A DNA stretch of 64,000 nt, taken from positions 35,760 to 99,759 of the forward strand of contig NZ_CP107533.1 of NCBI RefSeq assembly GCF_025813715.1, written 5' to 3'. The position numbers and the translations under genes were made by a program. Positions 15,823 through 23,773 of this stretch are shown here, in pieces (within the stretch, counting starts at the first letter, position 1; the number at the start of each line of letters is the position of its first letter). Under the pieces are notes generated by a model. It did not search any database and had not been told where the DNA came from. It saw only the letters and a list, made by a program, of their open reading frames with translations. This DNA comes from Methylobacterium sp. FF17 (GTDB taxonomy: Bacteria; Pseudomonadota; Alphaproteobacteria; Rhizobiales; Beijerinckiaceae).

Positions 15823-18114
15823 TCAGTTCCCCTTGCCGCCATCCTTGCCGCGCATCTGCGACAGCATGGTCGCGCCCTTGCGCGAGCCCGAGATCATCCC
15901 CGCCATGGTGCGATGCGTGCGGCCGCCCGCGATCTGGTTGGGCGAGTTCGGCATGACGATGCCGGCCGCAGCCACCGCGGTGGCGTTACCGGTGCGGCGC
16001 TCGATCTGCGCCCCGATCCAGGAGAGCACGGTCTCGGGCAGGGCGCTGATCTGCCCGGCGGCCAGCATGACGATCGAGAACAGGACGACGGCGTAGACGA
16101 ACAGTCCGGCGGTGCCGACCATGGCGTAGGCGATGGTTCCGTCCGGCGCGATCATCGCGAGCGCGCCGCGGAAGAAGATGTTGGTGATGTCGATCCCGAC
16201 CCGCATCAGCAGGAGTGAGACGAGCAGGCCGATCACGATCAGGGGCGGCCGGAGCAGGATGCCGAGGAAGAACATGTAGCCCTGCCCGCTGTTGCCGACG
16301 AAGGAGTCGGATCGGGCCGGCATGAACTTGGTGAGCAGCCAGATCGGCACGGCGATCATCGCCTCGGCGACGACGAGGAACCAGTTGAAGGTCGCCATCA
16401 GGAAGTGGACGATCACCACGAACGGCACGAGGCCGATCAGCATGAAGGCGGCGGCGAACAGGATCGCGGCGAGGAAATACAGGAACCCTGCGGCTCCCTG
16501 GATCACTTGCCTCACCGCGTTGTCGTCACCGACCTTGAAGAACCCCATCGTCCAGTCGGTCAAGTCAAATGAAATTCCTGCAGCCGTCGACACTAATCCG
16601 AAATTGGCGATGGTCTGACCAACCTCCTGCACCTCGAGGACCGGGTCTTTCCACGTGGTGCTCTCGGGTCTGCTGATGATCGAGAGAATGCCCGAGTAGA
16701 TCGCCGCCAGACCTTTCGCGAACCGGTTCGGCGGGTCGTTCTGCGCGGCGGGGTTGTCGCTCGTGACGCGGGCGATGCTGCCCGAGCCCTGGGCGGCGAT
16801 GTAGCCGCCGAAGCTCGCGACGTAGGAGAGGTTGCGCTGCGCCTCCTCGGCGAGCGGCGCGTAGGCGCTGTGCCCGAAGTAGGGGATGTAGGCGTTGATG
16901 TTGGCGGGGGGCACGACCCGGATCGAGCCGGCAGCTCCAGCCGAGGCGACGAGGAGCTTGACCTGGACTAGGCTCATCGAGCGCTGCCACAGCGCGGCCG
17001 AGAGCCAGCCGTTGTCGGCGGTGTTCGAGAGGTAGTTGCGCAGCGCGGTGTCGAGCTGAGCGTTGTTGCTCTGGGTCAGGCTCTGGCTGGCGGTGTCGTA
17101 GGCCGCGTCGAGCGCGTCCTTGATGCGGCCCTTGATCGCCACGTCGTCGCGGCTGCCGGAGGTGATGGTGCTGGCGATGCCGCTCGCCGCGCCGTCGAGG
17201 CTGTTGAGCGCCGCCTGGAACGAGCGCTGGCTCTGCTGCTCGGCCAGGTCGAGGAGCATACGGGTGGTGCTGGCGTCGTTGGAGTCGGTCAGGTTGGGAC
17301 TGATCTTGGTGTATTCGTGGACGATGCCGCCGCAGAGGTTGTTCGACTTGCGGAAATAGCCGTTGGCGTCGATGAAGTGGTAGGTCGTGGACCGGGCGCT
17401 GGACAGGCCCCAGAGGGCGCTGTCCGTCGTCGTCTCCGAGCGGATCGAGGCGGCATCGTCGCGACCCGACACGTTGGTGGCGTACTTCTGCAGCGCCTGG
17501 GCGCAGACATGGCCGTAGAGCCGCCCCTGGAGGGCGTCGGCGAGCTTGCCGCGCAGCGTGAAGTCGCCGAGTTGCTGGCTCGGCTGGGCGAGCGTGCCGT
17601 ACATGCCGGTGAGCTGGGTGCCGGCGACGCGGGTCCAGAGGGTGTCGCCGAACCCGGAGCCCCAGACGGCGATCTGCACCACCAGGATCTGCACGAGCGA
17701 CAGGCCGCTCTTGATCGGCAGGCTGAGGATGGCGCCGGTGATCACCCGCAGCAGGGTGTACCTGGCGCTCGATCCGCGCCCGAACGCCTCGCCGTCGTTG
17801 GCCGTGTCGGCGACGAGCGAGTAGAGCAGGTAGCAGGCGAGGATCGTCGCGACGATCAGGCAGCCGACGTTGAAATACCCCAACGCGACGGTGAGCGGCC
17901 GGTCGTCGGTGCAGGTGGCGGCGGTCCAGACGCCGTCGACCACGCAGCCGAGCAATTTGCGCAGGTTCACCAGCGCCAGGTCGTTCTGGACCGGCGTGAA
18001 GATCTCCTTGCCCGTGGTCTGGGCCTGGGCGGCCGTCGCGGCAAGGAGGGCGAGGCTGCCGGCGGCGGCCAGGATCCTGGCGAGGCGGCCGGCGGGCGAG
18101 ATCCTGCGGAGCAT
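15823..18114 (-). CDS. dotA: DotA/TraY-family inner-membrane protein
   Basis: A 763-residue polytopic protein of the type IVB secretion system. It has a signal-like N-terminus (LARILAAAGSLALLAATAAQAQ), two early membrane segments (VGCLIVATILACYLLYSLVA; TLLRVITGAILSLPI), a large periplasmic domain of about 400 residues with few Cys, and a C-terminal cluster of long hydrophobic segments from about residue 510 (GFLYFLAAILFAAAFMLIGL and following). This is the DotA/TraY layout. DotA forms part of the inner-membrane channel. The C-terminus is Gly/Lys-rich. The gene begins 8 bases after the upstream cistron. Confidence 0.88.
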   Translation of the reverse strand: MLRRISPAGRLARILAAAGSLALLAATAAQAQTTGKEIFTPVQNDLALVNLRKLLGCVVDGVWTAATCTDDRPLTVALGYFNVGCLIVATILACYLLYSLVADTANDGEAFGRGSSARYTLLRVITGAILSLPIKSGLSLVQILVVQIAVWGSGFGDTLWTRVAGTQLTGMYGTLAQPSQQLGDFTLRGKLADALQGRLYGHVCAQALQKYATNVSGRDDAASIRSETTTDSALWGLSSARSTTYHFIDANGYFRKSNNLCGGIVHEYTKISPNLTDSNDASTTRMLLDLAEQQSQRSFQAALNSLDGAASGIASTITSGSRDDVAIKGRIKDALDAAYDTASQSLTQSNNAQLDTALRNYLSNTADNGWLSAALWQRSMSLVQVKLLVASAGAAGSIRVVPPANINAYIPYFGHSAYAPLAEEAQRNLSYVASFGGYIAAQGSGSIARVTSDNPAAQNDPPNRFAKGLAAIYSGILSIISRPESTTWKDPVLEVQEVGQTIANFGLVSTAAGISFDLTDWTMGFFKVGDDNAVRQVIQGAAGFLYFLAAILFAAAFMLIGLVPFVVIVHFLMATFNWFLVVAEAMIAVPIWLLTKFMPARSDSFVGNSGQGYMFFLGILLRPPLIVIGLLVSLLLMRVGIDITNIFFRGALAMIAPDGTIAYAMVGTAGLFVYAVVLFSIVMLAAGQISALPETVLSWIGAQIERRTGNATAVAAAGIVMPNSPNQIAGGRTHRTMAGMISGSRKGATMLSQMRGKDGGKGN

Positions 18115-18122
18115 GGGCGCCT

Positions 18123-19121
18123 CTACAGGTTGCCGCCGGCCTGCACGGCCAGGATGGTGCCGAACAAGGCCGCGATACGGGCCTGCTGCTCGATGAGCTG
18201 CTGGCGCAGCGCCAGCGCCATCGAGCGCATGCGGGTGAGCTCGATGAGCAGCCCGTGCTCGGACTGGCCGGCGAGCCCGGCCGACCACGCCTCATATTGC
18301 GGACCGCCGCCGTACTGGCCGATCAGCGCGTCGAGCTGGGCGAGCGGGGAGGGGGCGGCACTTCCGACCTCGTGCCCCTCGGCCGAGGACATCGCCCGCA
18401 CGGCGCTGAGCGAGACGAGGGCGGGCGAGCGCAGGGCCTCGACTCGGCGCGCCTTGAGCATCATCAGGTCGGCCTCGGCGCCCGGCATCGCCGCCGTCGG
18501 CTTGGGCATCGGCAGGCCGGCCATGGCCTGGATCACCGCCTTGCGGTCGTCGTCGCTGGCGGCCGGATCGAGGAGTACCGCCGCGTCCGTCCTGGTCGGA
18601 TCCTGCAGCCGGTCGCGGGTCGCCTGGGGGAGGGGGGTGTTCTTGCCCGGCGCCACGTCGAGGCCACGATAGGTCTCCCGGCCGGTCATGGTGATGGTGC
18701 CCATGGCCCGGTTGGTCGCGTTCATCAGGTCGATCGAGCCGCAGGCGTTCACCCCCTGGCCGGTGTCGATCGCATACTGCTCGCGGGCATCCACCAGGGC
18801 GCGGCGCTGGGCGACCTGGGACAGGGTGGCGGCCACGGCCTGCTGGGTGTTGCTGACGAGGTTGACCTCGCGCGCGCCGTTGGTCGAGGTCTGGGCCGTC
18901 TGCACCTTCATCGCCGAGAGCAGCATCTCCAGGGTGAGGCTGCGCTGCGTGGCGACGGTGGTGCCCATGGTGGTCACCCGGGCGGTCAGGGTGGTGGTGG
19001 CGCTGTTGTGGCCCGCGATCCAGATCGGATCGGCCACGAAGCAGCTCTGCGCCACCGCCGGCGCGGCGACGGCAAGGCTGAGGGCGGCGACGGACGCGGC
19101 GAGGAGAGCCGGCTTCATCAT
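18123..19121 (-). CDS. exported secretion-system protein, member 1 of a three-gene family
   Basis: A 332-residue protein with a clear signal peptide (MMKPALLAASVAALSLAVAAPAVAQ). The mature part has LEMLLSAMKVQTAQTS near residue 65, a conserved helix around QRRALVDAREQYAIDTGQGVNACGS and a C-terminal GLLIELTRMRSMALALRQQLIEQQARIAALFG. All three blocks recur in the next two genes. It overlaps the upstream cistron as ATGA. Position next to dotA fits TraW/IcmX-like periplasmic proteins of IncI systems, but I cannot confirm that relation. Confidence 0.7.
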   Translation of the reverse strand: MMKPALLAASVAALSLAVAAPAVAQSCFVADPIWIAGHNSATTTLTARVTTMGTTVATQRSLTLEMLLSAMKVQTAQTSTNGAREVNLVSNTQQAVAATLSQVAQRRALVDAREQYAIDTGQGVNACGSIDLMNATNRAMGTITMTGRETYRGLDVAPGKNTPLPQATRDRLQDPTRTDAAVLLDPAASDDDRKAVIQAMAGLPMPKPTAAMPGAEADLMMLKARRVEALRSPALVSLSAVRAMSSAEGHEVGSAAPSPLAQLDALIGQYGGGPQYEAWSAGLAGQSEHGLLIELTRMRSMALALRQQLIEQQARIAALFGTILAVQAGGNL

Positions 19122-20140
19122 GGCGTCTGGAAGCTCGCTGGGGTGGAGGGCCGGCGGCCGGGCGCGGGGACGCTGTTCGTGATGCGGGCGTTGACCATGG
19201 CGAGCAGCAGCGCCGCGGCCGTGGCCTCGGTGCGCATGCCGCGCTTGATCTGGTGGGAGAGGAGGGCGAGGTTGGCCGCCTCCATCCGCACCGCGTCCTG
19301 GATGATGCCGCGGTCGTGCTGGCCGGCGACGCCGGCGGCCCACGCCGCGCCGCCGTCGTTGCCCTGCCAGTGCGTGGAGAGGGCCCGGGCCTTCGCGACC
19401 GGGCCGTCGGCCCGGTAGTCGGCGGCGATGTCGGCGAGCACGACCGCCGTCATCGAGCGGTAGGTGTCCCGGCCGGTCTTCTCCAGCTTGGCGAGATCGG
19501 TGGTGGCGGTCGTGGCGCCGATCCGCGGCTGCGGGTCGGGCGGACCGACGATCGCGTTGATGAACTTCGAGGCGGCCGCGGCGTCGCCGCTGTAGAGCGA
19601 GGCCCCGTCCGGCGCGTCACCGGATTTCACGTCGGCGACCCAATCCTTCGGGTCGGCGTAGCGGCCGGGCTGGGCCCGGACCGGCGTGACGATCTGCCGG
19701 CGGACAGCAGGGGAGCCCGTCATCGCGGTATAGAGCGCCTGGGCCTTGGTGTTCGACCCGCACGGGTCGTAGCCGACCGAGCCGTAGCGGTGGGCGGCGA
19801 GCGCCACGGCCTGGCGCTGTTCCTGCGTGACCACGGTGGTAGCCAGCGCCTCGCTCGAGGCGCGGAAGCCGTTGCTGACCTGATCGGAGCCGGCAGCAGA
19901 CTGGGCCGTCAACACCTTGACGGCGGACAGGAGCCGCGCCCGCTCGGCGATTTCCTGTGCGACCAGGGCGGCCTCGGTGGTGGTGATCGCGCCCGCGATC
20001 GCCGTGGTCAGGGCGGTGGTCGCGCCGTTCACGCGGTACTCGACCCCGAAGCAGGTCTGGGCCTCGGCCGGGATGACGCCGCCGATCGCCGCGACGATGG
20101 CGCCGAGTCCGGTGAGGGCAATGGCGGTGCGACGCGTCAT
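19118..20140 (-). CDS. exported secretion-system protein, member 2 of a three-gene family
   Basis: A 340-residue protein with a signal peptide (RRTAIALTGLGAIVAAIGGVIPAEAQ). It shares with its neighbours ARLLSAVKVLTAQSA, QRQAVALAAHRYGSVGYDPCGS and a C-terminal RMEAANLALLSHQIKRGMRTEAT helix, and like member 1 it has CF near the mature start. The tandem genes probably arose by duplication and then diverged, as identity looks low outside these blocks. It overlaps both neighbours by 4 bases, so the set is made together. A periplasmic role in the transfer machine is inferred from context. Confidence 0.7.
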   Translation of the reverse strand: MTRRTAIALTGLGAIVAAIGGVIPAEAQTCFGVEYRVNGATTALTTAIAGAITTTEAALVAQEIAERARLLSAVKVLTAQSAAGSDQVSNGFRASSEALATTVVTQEQRQAVALAAHRYGSVGYDPCGSNTKAQALYTAMTGSPAVRRQIVTPVRAQPGRYADPKDWVADVKSGDAPDGASLYSGDAAAASKFINAIVGPPDPQPRIGATTATTDLAKLEKTGRDTYRSMTAVVLADIAADYRADGPVAKARALSTHWQGNDGGAAWAAGVAGQHDRGIIQDAVRMEAANLALLSHQIKRGMRTEATAAALLLAMVNARITNSVPAPGRRPSTPASFQTP

Positions 20141-20904
20141 GGCGTGCTGCCCTGGCGGCTGTCACCGCCCATGCCGCCGACGAGGACGCCGACGAGGTTG
20201 GCGCGAGCCCCGCTCATGATCGCGCCCTGGCGCCGGGCCTGGACGAAGGCGGCATCCTCCTCCGCGTTGGTGGGGGTGGGTTTCACCGTGGGTAGCGGGG
20301 CAACGGTGTCGAGGTAGTCGGCCGCCGTCATCACCTCCTCGGCGCCGTAATCACGGTTGAACAGCCAGGGCGCGGCGTCGGAGTCGCCCGCGCCGTAGCC
20401 GCCTGGCTTGGCGCCGGTGCACCAGCCCGTGGCCTGCTCGGAGGGCGAGCAGTAGAAGGTCCGACGCTGCTCGAGCGTGTCGCCCATGCGCGCGGCGGCG
20501 TCCCCACCGCTGGTCAGCCAGCGCTGGTCGGCCTGGCGGAATGCCTGGCGGACCGCCGCTGCCGATGTCGCGCTGTCCCGCTCGTCCGAGAGGCCCTGCG
20601 CAATCGAGCAGGCGGCGTAGCCGGTGCCGGTATCGTAGCCGTACTGGTGCTGGGCCCGGGCGAGGCGCAGGGCGTTGTCCTGGCTCACCAGAGTCGAGGC
20701 CGCGGCCTCGGCCGCCGCCTTGTGGCCGTTGGTGGTCTGGAGCGCGGTGGCGCTCGACTGCGCCCCGGACACCTTCATGCCGGACAACAGCCGCTGCAGG
20801 GAGATCTCCCATTGCGGGAAGAGCCCCTGCGCCTGGGCCGGGACTGTCAGCGCGGTGGCGAGGACGGCGCATGCCGGAAGGAGGGGGGAGAGCTGGCGCA
20901 TCAC
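20137..20904 (-). CDS. exported secretion-system protein, member 3 of a three-gene family
   Basis: A 255-residue protein with a signal peptide (MMRQLSPLLPACAVLATALTVPAQAQ). It keeps the LQRLLSGMKVSGAQSSATALQTTNGH block and NALRLARAQHQYGYDTGTGYAACS. It lacks the N-terminal CF segment of members 1 and 2 and has extra Cys (YCSPSEQATGWC). It is the shortest member. It overlaps the M23 peptidase gene upstream as ATGA. Role inferred only from the operon. Confidence 0.7.
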   Translation of the reverse strand: MMRQLSPLLPACAVLATALTVPAQAQGLFPQWEISLQRLLSGMKVSGAQSSATALQTTNGHKAAAEAAASTLVSQDNALRLARAQHQYGYDTGTGYAACSIAQGLSDERDSATSAAAVRQAFRQADQRWLTSGGDAAARMGDTLEQRRTFYCSPSEQATGWCTGAKPGGYGAGDSDAAPWLFNRDYGAEEVMTAADYLDTVAPLPTVKPTPTNAEEDAAFVQARRQGAIMSGARANLVGVLVGGMGGDSRQGSTP

Positions 20905-21851
20905 GGCCGGCCCTCCACGGGACGCGCGTCGAGGGCGTAGAGGGCGACGAGCTGGGCGAGCGCGGCGTCAATCTGCGCGTCGTAGTCGAAGGTGTTGGCG
21001 GTCAGCTCGGTCGCGTTCATGCGGGCGAGCTCGATGTAGAGGCTGCGGTTGGGTTGGTTGGCCACCTTCACCGCATGGTCCTCGGATCCGCTGGCCTTCT
21101 CGGCAGCGCTGGCGATCGCTTTCTGCTGCGACTGGGTGTCGGAGCGCGACACGGTCTCGCTGGCAGCGCCCTCGTTGGCCCCTGGTGCACAGGTCTTCGG
21201 CAGCGTCGTGTCGCGTGGTCCGCCCGCCATGTCCGGGTACTTGTTTGAGATCGGGATCTGGCGCGGCAGGAAAGGTTCCGGGTTGACGAAGTACCAGGCC
21301 TGCGGAAGGGCTTCCTTGATCGCGTCGCCGGTCAATGGGCTCGTCGATTTACGTGAACCCTCGCGCCAGACCCGACCATTGGTTCCGGTGGTGGAGAGTG
21401 TACTACCCTTGAGGAGCGCGCCGAGATGAAGGTGTGGGGCACAGCTATCCATGCCCTTGCACCCCATCGTACCGACCTGATCGCCGGCCGCGAGCTGACC
21501 GGACTGCCCGTCTTTGAGCGTTGTCGTGTTCATGTGTAGATAGAAGAAACGTGTGTCTCCAGAGACCACGTCGGCAATGACACCCCCGCCACCGAAATGG
21601 CGATATCGAACACTTCCCGCCGATCCAGAATAGATCGGCGTTCCTGCCCCCTCACTGTTTACGATATCCATGCCCTGGTGATAGCCGGCCGACGCACCAG
21701 GGCGGCCGGTCCTGTCGACACCATAAGGGGAAGACACACGCTGACCAGCCGGCTTCATAATATCGGCTGTAAGGCAGGTTCCCGCGACAGCTTGACTGCT
21801 GGACAAAACAGCGGCCAAAATCGTTGAAAGAAGCGAACCATGTCGTTTCAT
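20901..21851 (-). CDS. M23-family (LytM-like) peptidoglycan endopeptidase in the secretion operon
   Basis: A 316-residue exported protein with a signal peptide (LLSTILAAVLSSSQAVAG) and a LytM/M23 domain. His58 and Asp62 lie in AGYHQGMDIV, and a His106 and His140-x-His142 (APHLHLG) complete the zinc site, so it looks active. A C-terminal extension (about 240-316) ends SLYIELARMNATELTANTFDYD, which resembles the C-terminal helix of the three exported neighbours and may tie it to the same complex. It would cut peptide cross-links to let the channel pass the wall. The start has GGGAGG 7 bases upstream and an ATGA overlap. Confidence 0.85.
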   Translation of the reverse strand: MKRHGSLLSTILAAVLSSSQAVAGTCLTADIMKPAGQRVSSPYGVDRTGRPGASAGYHQGMDIVNSEGAGTPIYSGSAGSVRYRHFGGGGVIADVVSGDTRFFYLHMNTTTLKDGQSGQLAAGDQVGTMGCKGMDSCAPHLHLGALLKGSTLSTTGTNGRVWREGSRKSTSPLTGDAIKEALPQAWYFVNPEPFLPRQIPISNKYPDMAGGPRDTTLPKTCAPGANEGAASETVSRSDTQSQQKAIASAAEKASGSEDHAVKVANQPNRSLYIELARMNATELTANTFDYDAQIDAALAQLVALYALDARPVEGRP

Positions 21852-22243
21852 TTCACACCTCCCGCCGAGGCGCAAAGCTCGTGAGGGGTATTGTTAAACA
21901 AGATCTTGGTAGGACCTTTCACGATCAGAGTGAAAGAGTCTTCGTCTTCATCGCCCTGAATCAGATATTCATCAGGAATTGATTTATCATATTCGCATGC
22001 AGCGAAGACTCTAATGTATCGACCGTCCTTCTTGATTTTTTTGACCGGGCAGCGTCCCTCCCCGCCTCCGATTCGTTTGACCACACGGTTAGGCTCGATC
22101 TTCAAGAAGGGCGGACTGCAATCGAGGCCGTGATTGGACGAATGACCCCATTCACCCACTGGCAGGGAGAGCTTCTCGGCCTGCGCAGAGCCAACGGCTG
22201 ACAGGAACAGGGTCGCGGAGAGAAGAGCTACACGGCGGATCAT
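21848..22243 (-). CDS. small exported protein, unknown
   Basis: A 131-residue protein with a signal peptide (MIRRVALLSATLFLSAVGSAQA) and a mature part rich in Lys, Asp and aromatic residues with four Cys (LDCSPPF, GRCPVKK, AACEYDK, HELCAS) that could form two disulfides. Its base composition is more AT-rich than its neighbours, yet it is joined to both by 4-base overlaps. The acidic stretch GDEDEDSF is unusual. It might be a recent insertion into the transfer operon. No family recognised. Confidence 0.6.
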   Translation of the reverse strand: MIRRVALLSATLFLSAVGSAQAEKLSLPVGEWGHSSNHGLDCSPPFLKIEPNRVVKRIGGGEGRCPVKKIKKDGRYIRVFAACEYDKSIPDEYLIQGDEDEDSFTLIVKGPTKILFNNTPHELCASAGGVK

Positions 22244-22917
22244 TGGAACATCTCCCCGAAGCCGCCGCTGGACGGCACGGGTTTCGTGAGCCCGGGCGTG
22301 GAGGCCGACGGAGCCACCTCCGGCTGGACGACGACGGGCGCGGGGGTTTGCGGGGCCTGGGTCAGATTGAGCGCCGAGCCGAAGGCCGAGTTCTGGACGT
22401 GGTTGTAGGAGCCGAGCCCGGTGATGCTCGGCAGCGTGATCGGCGAGATCGAGCCGTTGAGCTGCCGGAACAGGTCGCCCGAGATCGAGCTCTGGAAGCT
22501 CGTCATCTGCTGGTTGATGCTGCGGATCGTGTCCCGGAGCTGATCGTCGAGGATCTGGCAGACCTGCCGCTTGGCCGCGTCGATCACGGACGAGATCAGG
22601 TTCTGCGCCGCGCCCGTCAGGAAGCCGCTGAGATCCGGGATCAGGTTCGACAGGTCGAAGCGCTTCAGGAGATCGCCGGCGATGCAGGAGTTCGGGCCGT
22701 TGAAGAAGCTCGACGGATTGACCTTGGCCGCGTCGATCAGGGCGATCTGACGCTGCACGGCGGCATCGGCCGCCTGGCGCACCAGGCAGTTGTTCCCGCT
22801 CGTCTGGGCCGCGGCCGGAGCGGCGCCGGCGAGCGCGAGCCCGCCGGCGAGGACGACGCGGCGCAAGCCAGTTCGCATCCGGATCCGGAGCGGAGTCGGG
22901 TCTAGAACGCGGGCCAT
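22240..22917 (-). CDS. exported secretion-system protein, unknown family
   Basis: A 225-residue protein with a signal peptide ending APAAAQ. The mature part has NNCLVRQAADAAVQRQIALIDAAKVNP, several amphipathic helices (LISSVIDAAKRQVCQILDDQLRDTIRSINQQM) and a Pro-rich tail. I start at ATG 22917, which has GAAGG 6 bases upstream and overlaps icmT by 16 bases; an ATG at 22878 would give a shorter signal peptide but has a weaker site. It lies in the operon where small VirB5-like or TraX-like proteins can occur, but I cannot place it. Confidence 0.6.
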   Translation of the reverse strand: MARVLDPTPLRIRMRTGLRRVVLAGGLALAGAAPAAAQTSGNNCLVRQAADAAVQRQIALIDAAKVNPSSFFNGPNSCIAGDLLKRFDLSNLIPDLSGFLTGAAQNLISSVIDAAKRQVCQILDDQLRDTIRSINQQMTSFQSSISGDLFRQLNGSISPITLPSITGLGSYNHVQNSAFGSALNLTQAPQTPAPVVVQPEVAPSASTPGLTKPVPSSGGFGEMFQ

Positions 22918-23147
22918 TTGCCACCTTCGATGAATTTCGCAAAGATGTATTTGAGGAACCGCATCGGTCCCATCTTGCGATGATTGCAGTAGGCCAGGAA
23001 CGCCGCGTACAAAGCCAGGGCGATGAACGTGTAGCGGCTCAGGCCCGTCACGATCAGCAGGGGGAAGAAGGCCGCGATGCTGCCGTGCAGGCCGAAGAAC
23101 CGCAGCGGCACGGCGGACCACCGCCACGGGAGATGGCGATCGCTCAT
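22902..23147 (-). CDS. icmT: IcmT/TraK-family membrane protein
   Basis: An 81-residue protein with a WRWSAVPLRFFGLHGSIAAFFPLLIV start, one or two membrane segments and a basic C-terminal NHRKMGPMRFLKYIFAKFIEGGKW. This matches the length and layout of IcmT of Legionella and TraK of IncI plasmids, a small inner-membrane part of the type IVB system. In IncI plasmids traK follows traJ (dotB); here it is separated from dotB by an M15-like peptidase gene. It overlaps the upstream gene as ATGA. Confidence 0.75.
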   Translation of the reverse strand: MSDRHLPWRWSAVPLRFFGLHGSIAAFFPLLIVTGLSRYTFIALALYAAFLAYCNHRKMGPMRFLKYIFAKFIEGGKWPAF

Positions 23148-23773
23148 GCGGGCTCCTTCGGCTTCGTGATCGGCGTGCCGGGCGCCGGCTGCCCGGCCGG
23201 CGGCGCCCTGCGTCCGCCGGCCCAGGCGCGGGCCTGGCCGATGTCGAGGTGGCAGAACGAGGCGTAGATCCCGACCCCGCCGCGGCCGCAGAGCGCGCCG
23301 GCGACCGCCAGGGCGTCCGGGGCGTAGCCGGCCGCCTTGAGGTCGACCGCCCGGCCGGCGAGGTGGAGCGAGTCCCGGGCCGCACCCTCGAGGCCGGCGT
23401 TGTGCCGGGGCGTGCGGTAGCCGGAGGTCACGATCAGCGGCACGACGGCGCCATGGACCGCGCTCATCGCCCCTTGGACCGCGGCGAGGAGGTCGAACAG
23501 GCGCGGGTCGATCCAGACCGCCGCGCTGGCGTCGCGGACATCGCGCAGGAGCCAGGACAGCATGAGGAGGTCGCGCGCGTAGTCGCCGTCCGGCGTCCGG
23601 ACGATCGCGCTCACCTCTTCGCCGGTGCCCTCGCGCCGTAGCCACAGCCGCACGGGCGGGGGTAGGGCGACGGCGCCGGCGAGCGCCGCGGCGTAGGCCC
23701 GGTCGAGCCCGCAGGCGGGCAGGGCGGCGAGCGCCGCGAGGCCGGAGAGCAGGCTACGCCGCGAGACGGGCAT
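23144..23773 (-). CDS. M15-like (DUF882/YcbK-type) cell-wall peptidase, probable lipoprotein or Tat substrate
   Basis: A 209-residue protein. The N-terminus MPVSRRSLLSGLAALAALPAC has a twin-Arg-like motif and a lipobox (LPAC, Cys21). The zinc motifs of M15A/DUF882 peptidases are present: SLHLAGRAVDL (His137, Asp144) and CHLDIG (His175, Asp177), with SGYRTPRHN before them. It would trim peptidoglycan peptides in the periplasm. It is the second wall hydrolase of this operon, besides the M23 enzyme. It overlaps the end of dotB by 20 bases. The C-terminus is Pro-rich. Confidence 0.8.
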   Translation of the reverse strand: MPVSRRSLLSGLAALAALPACGLDRAYAAALAGAVALPPPVRLWLRREGTGEEVSAIVRTPDGDYARDLLMLSWLLRDVRDASAAVWIDPRLFDLLAAVQGAMSAVHGAVVPLIVTSGYRTPRHNAGLEGAARDSLHLAGRAVDLKAAGYAPDALAVAGALCGRGGVGIYASFCHLDIGQARAWAGGRRAPPAGQPAPGTPITKPKEPA

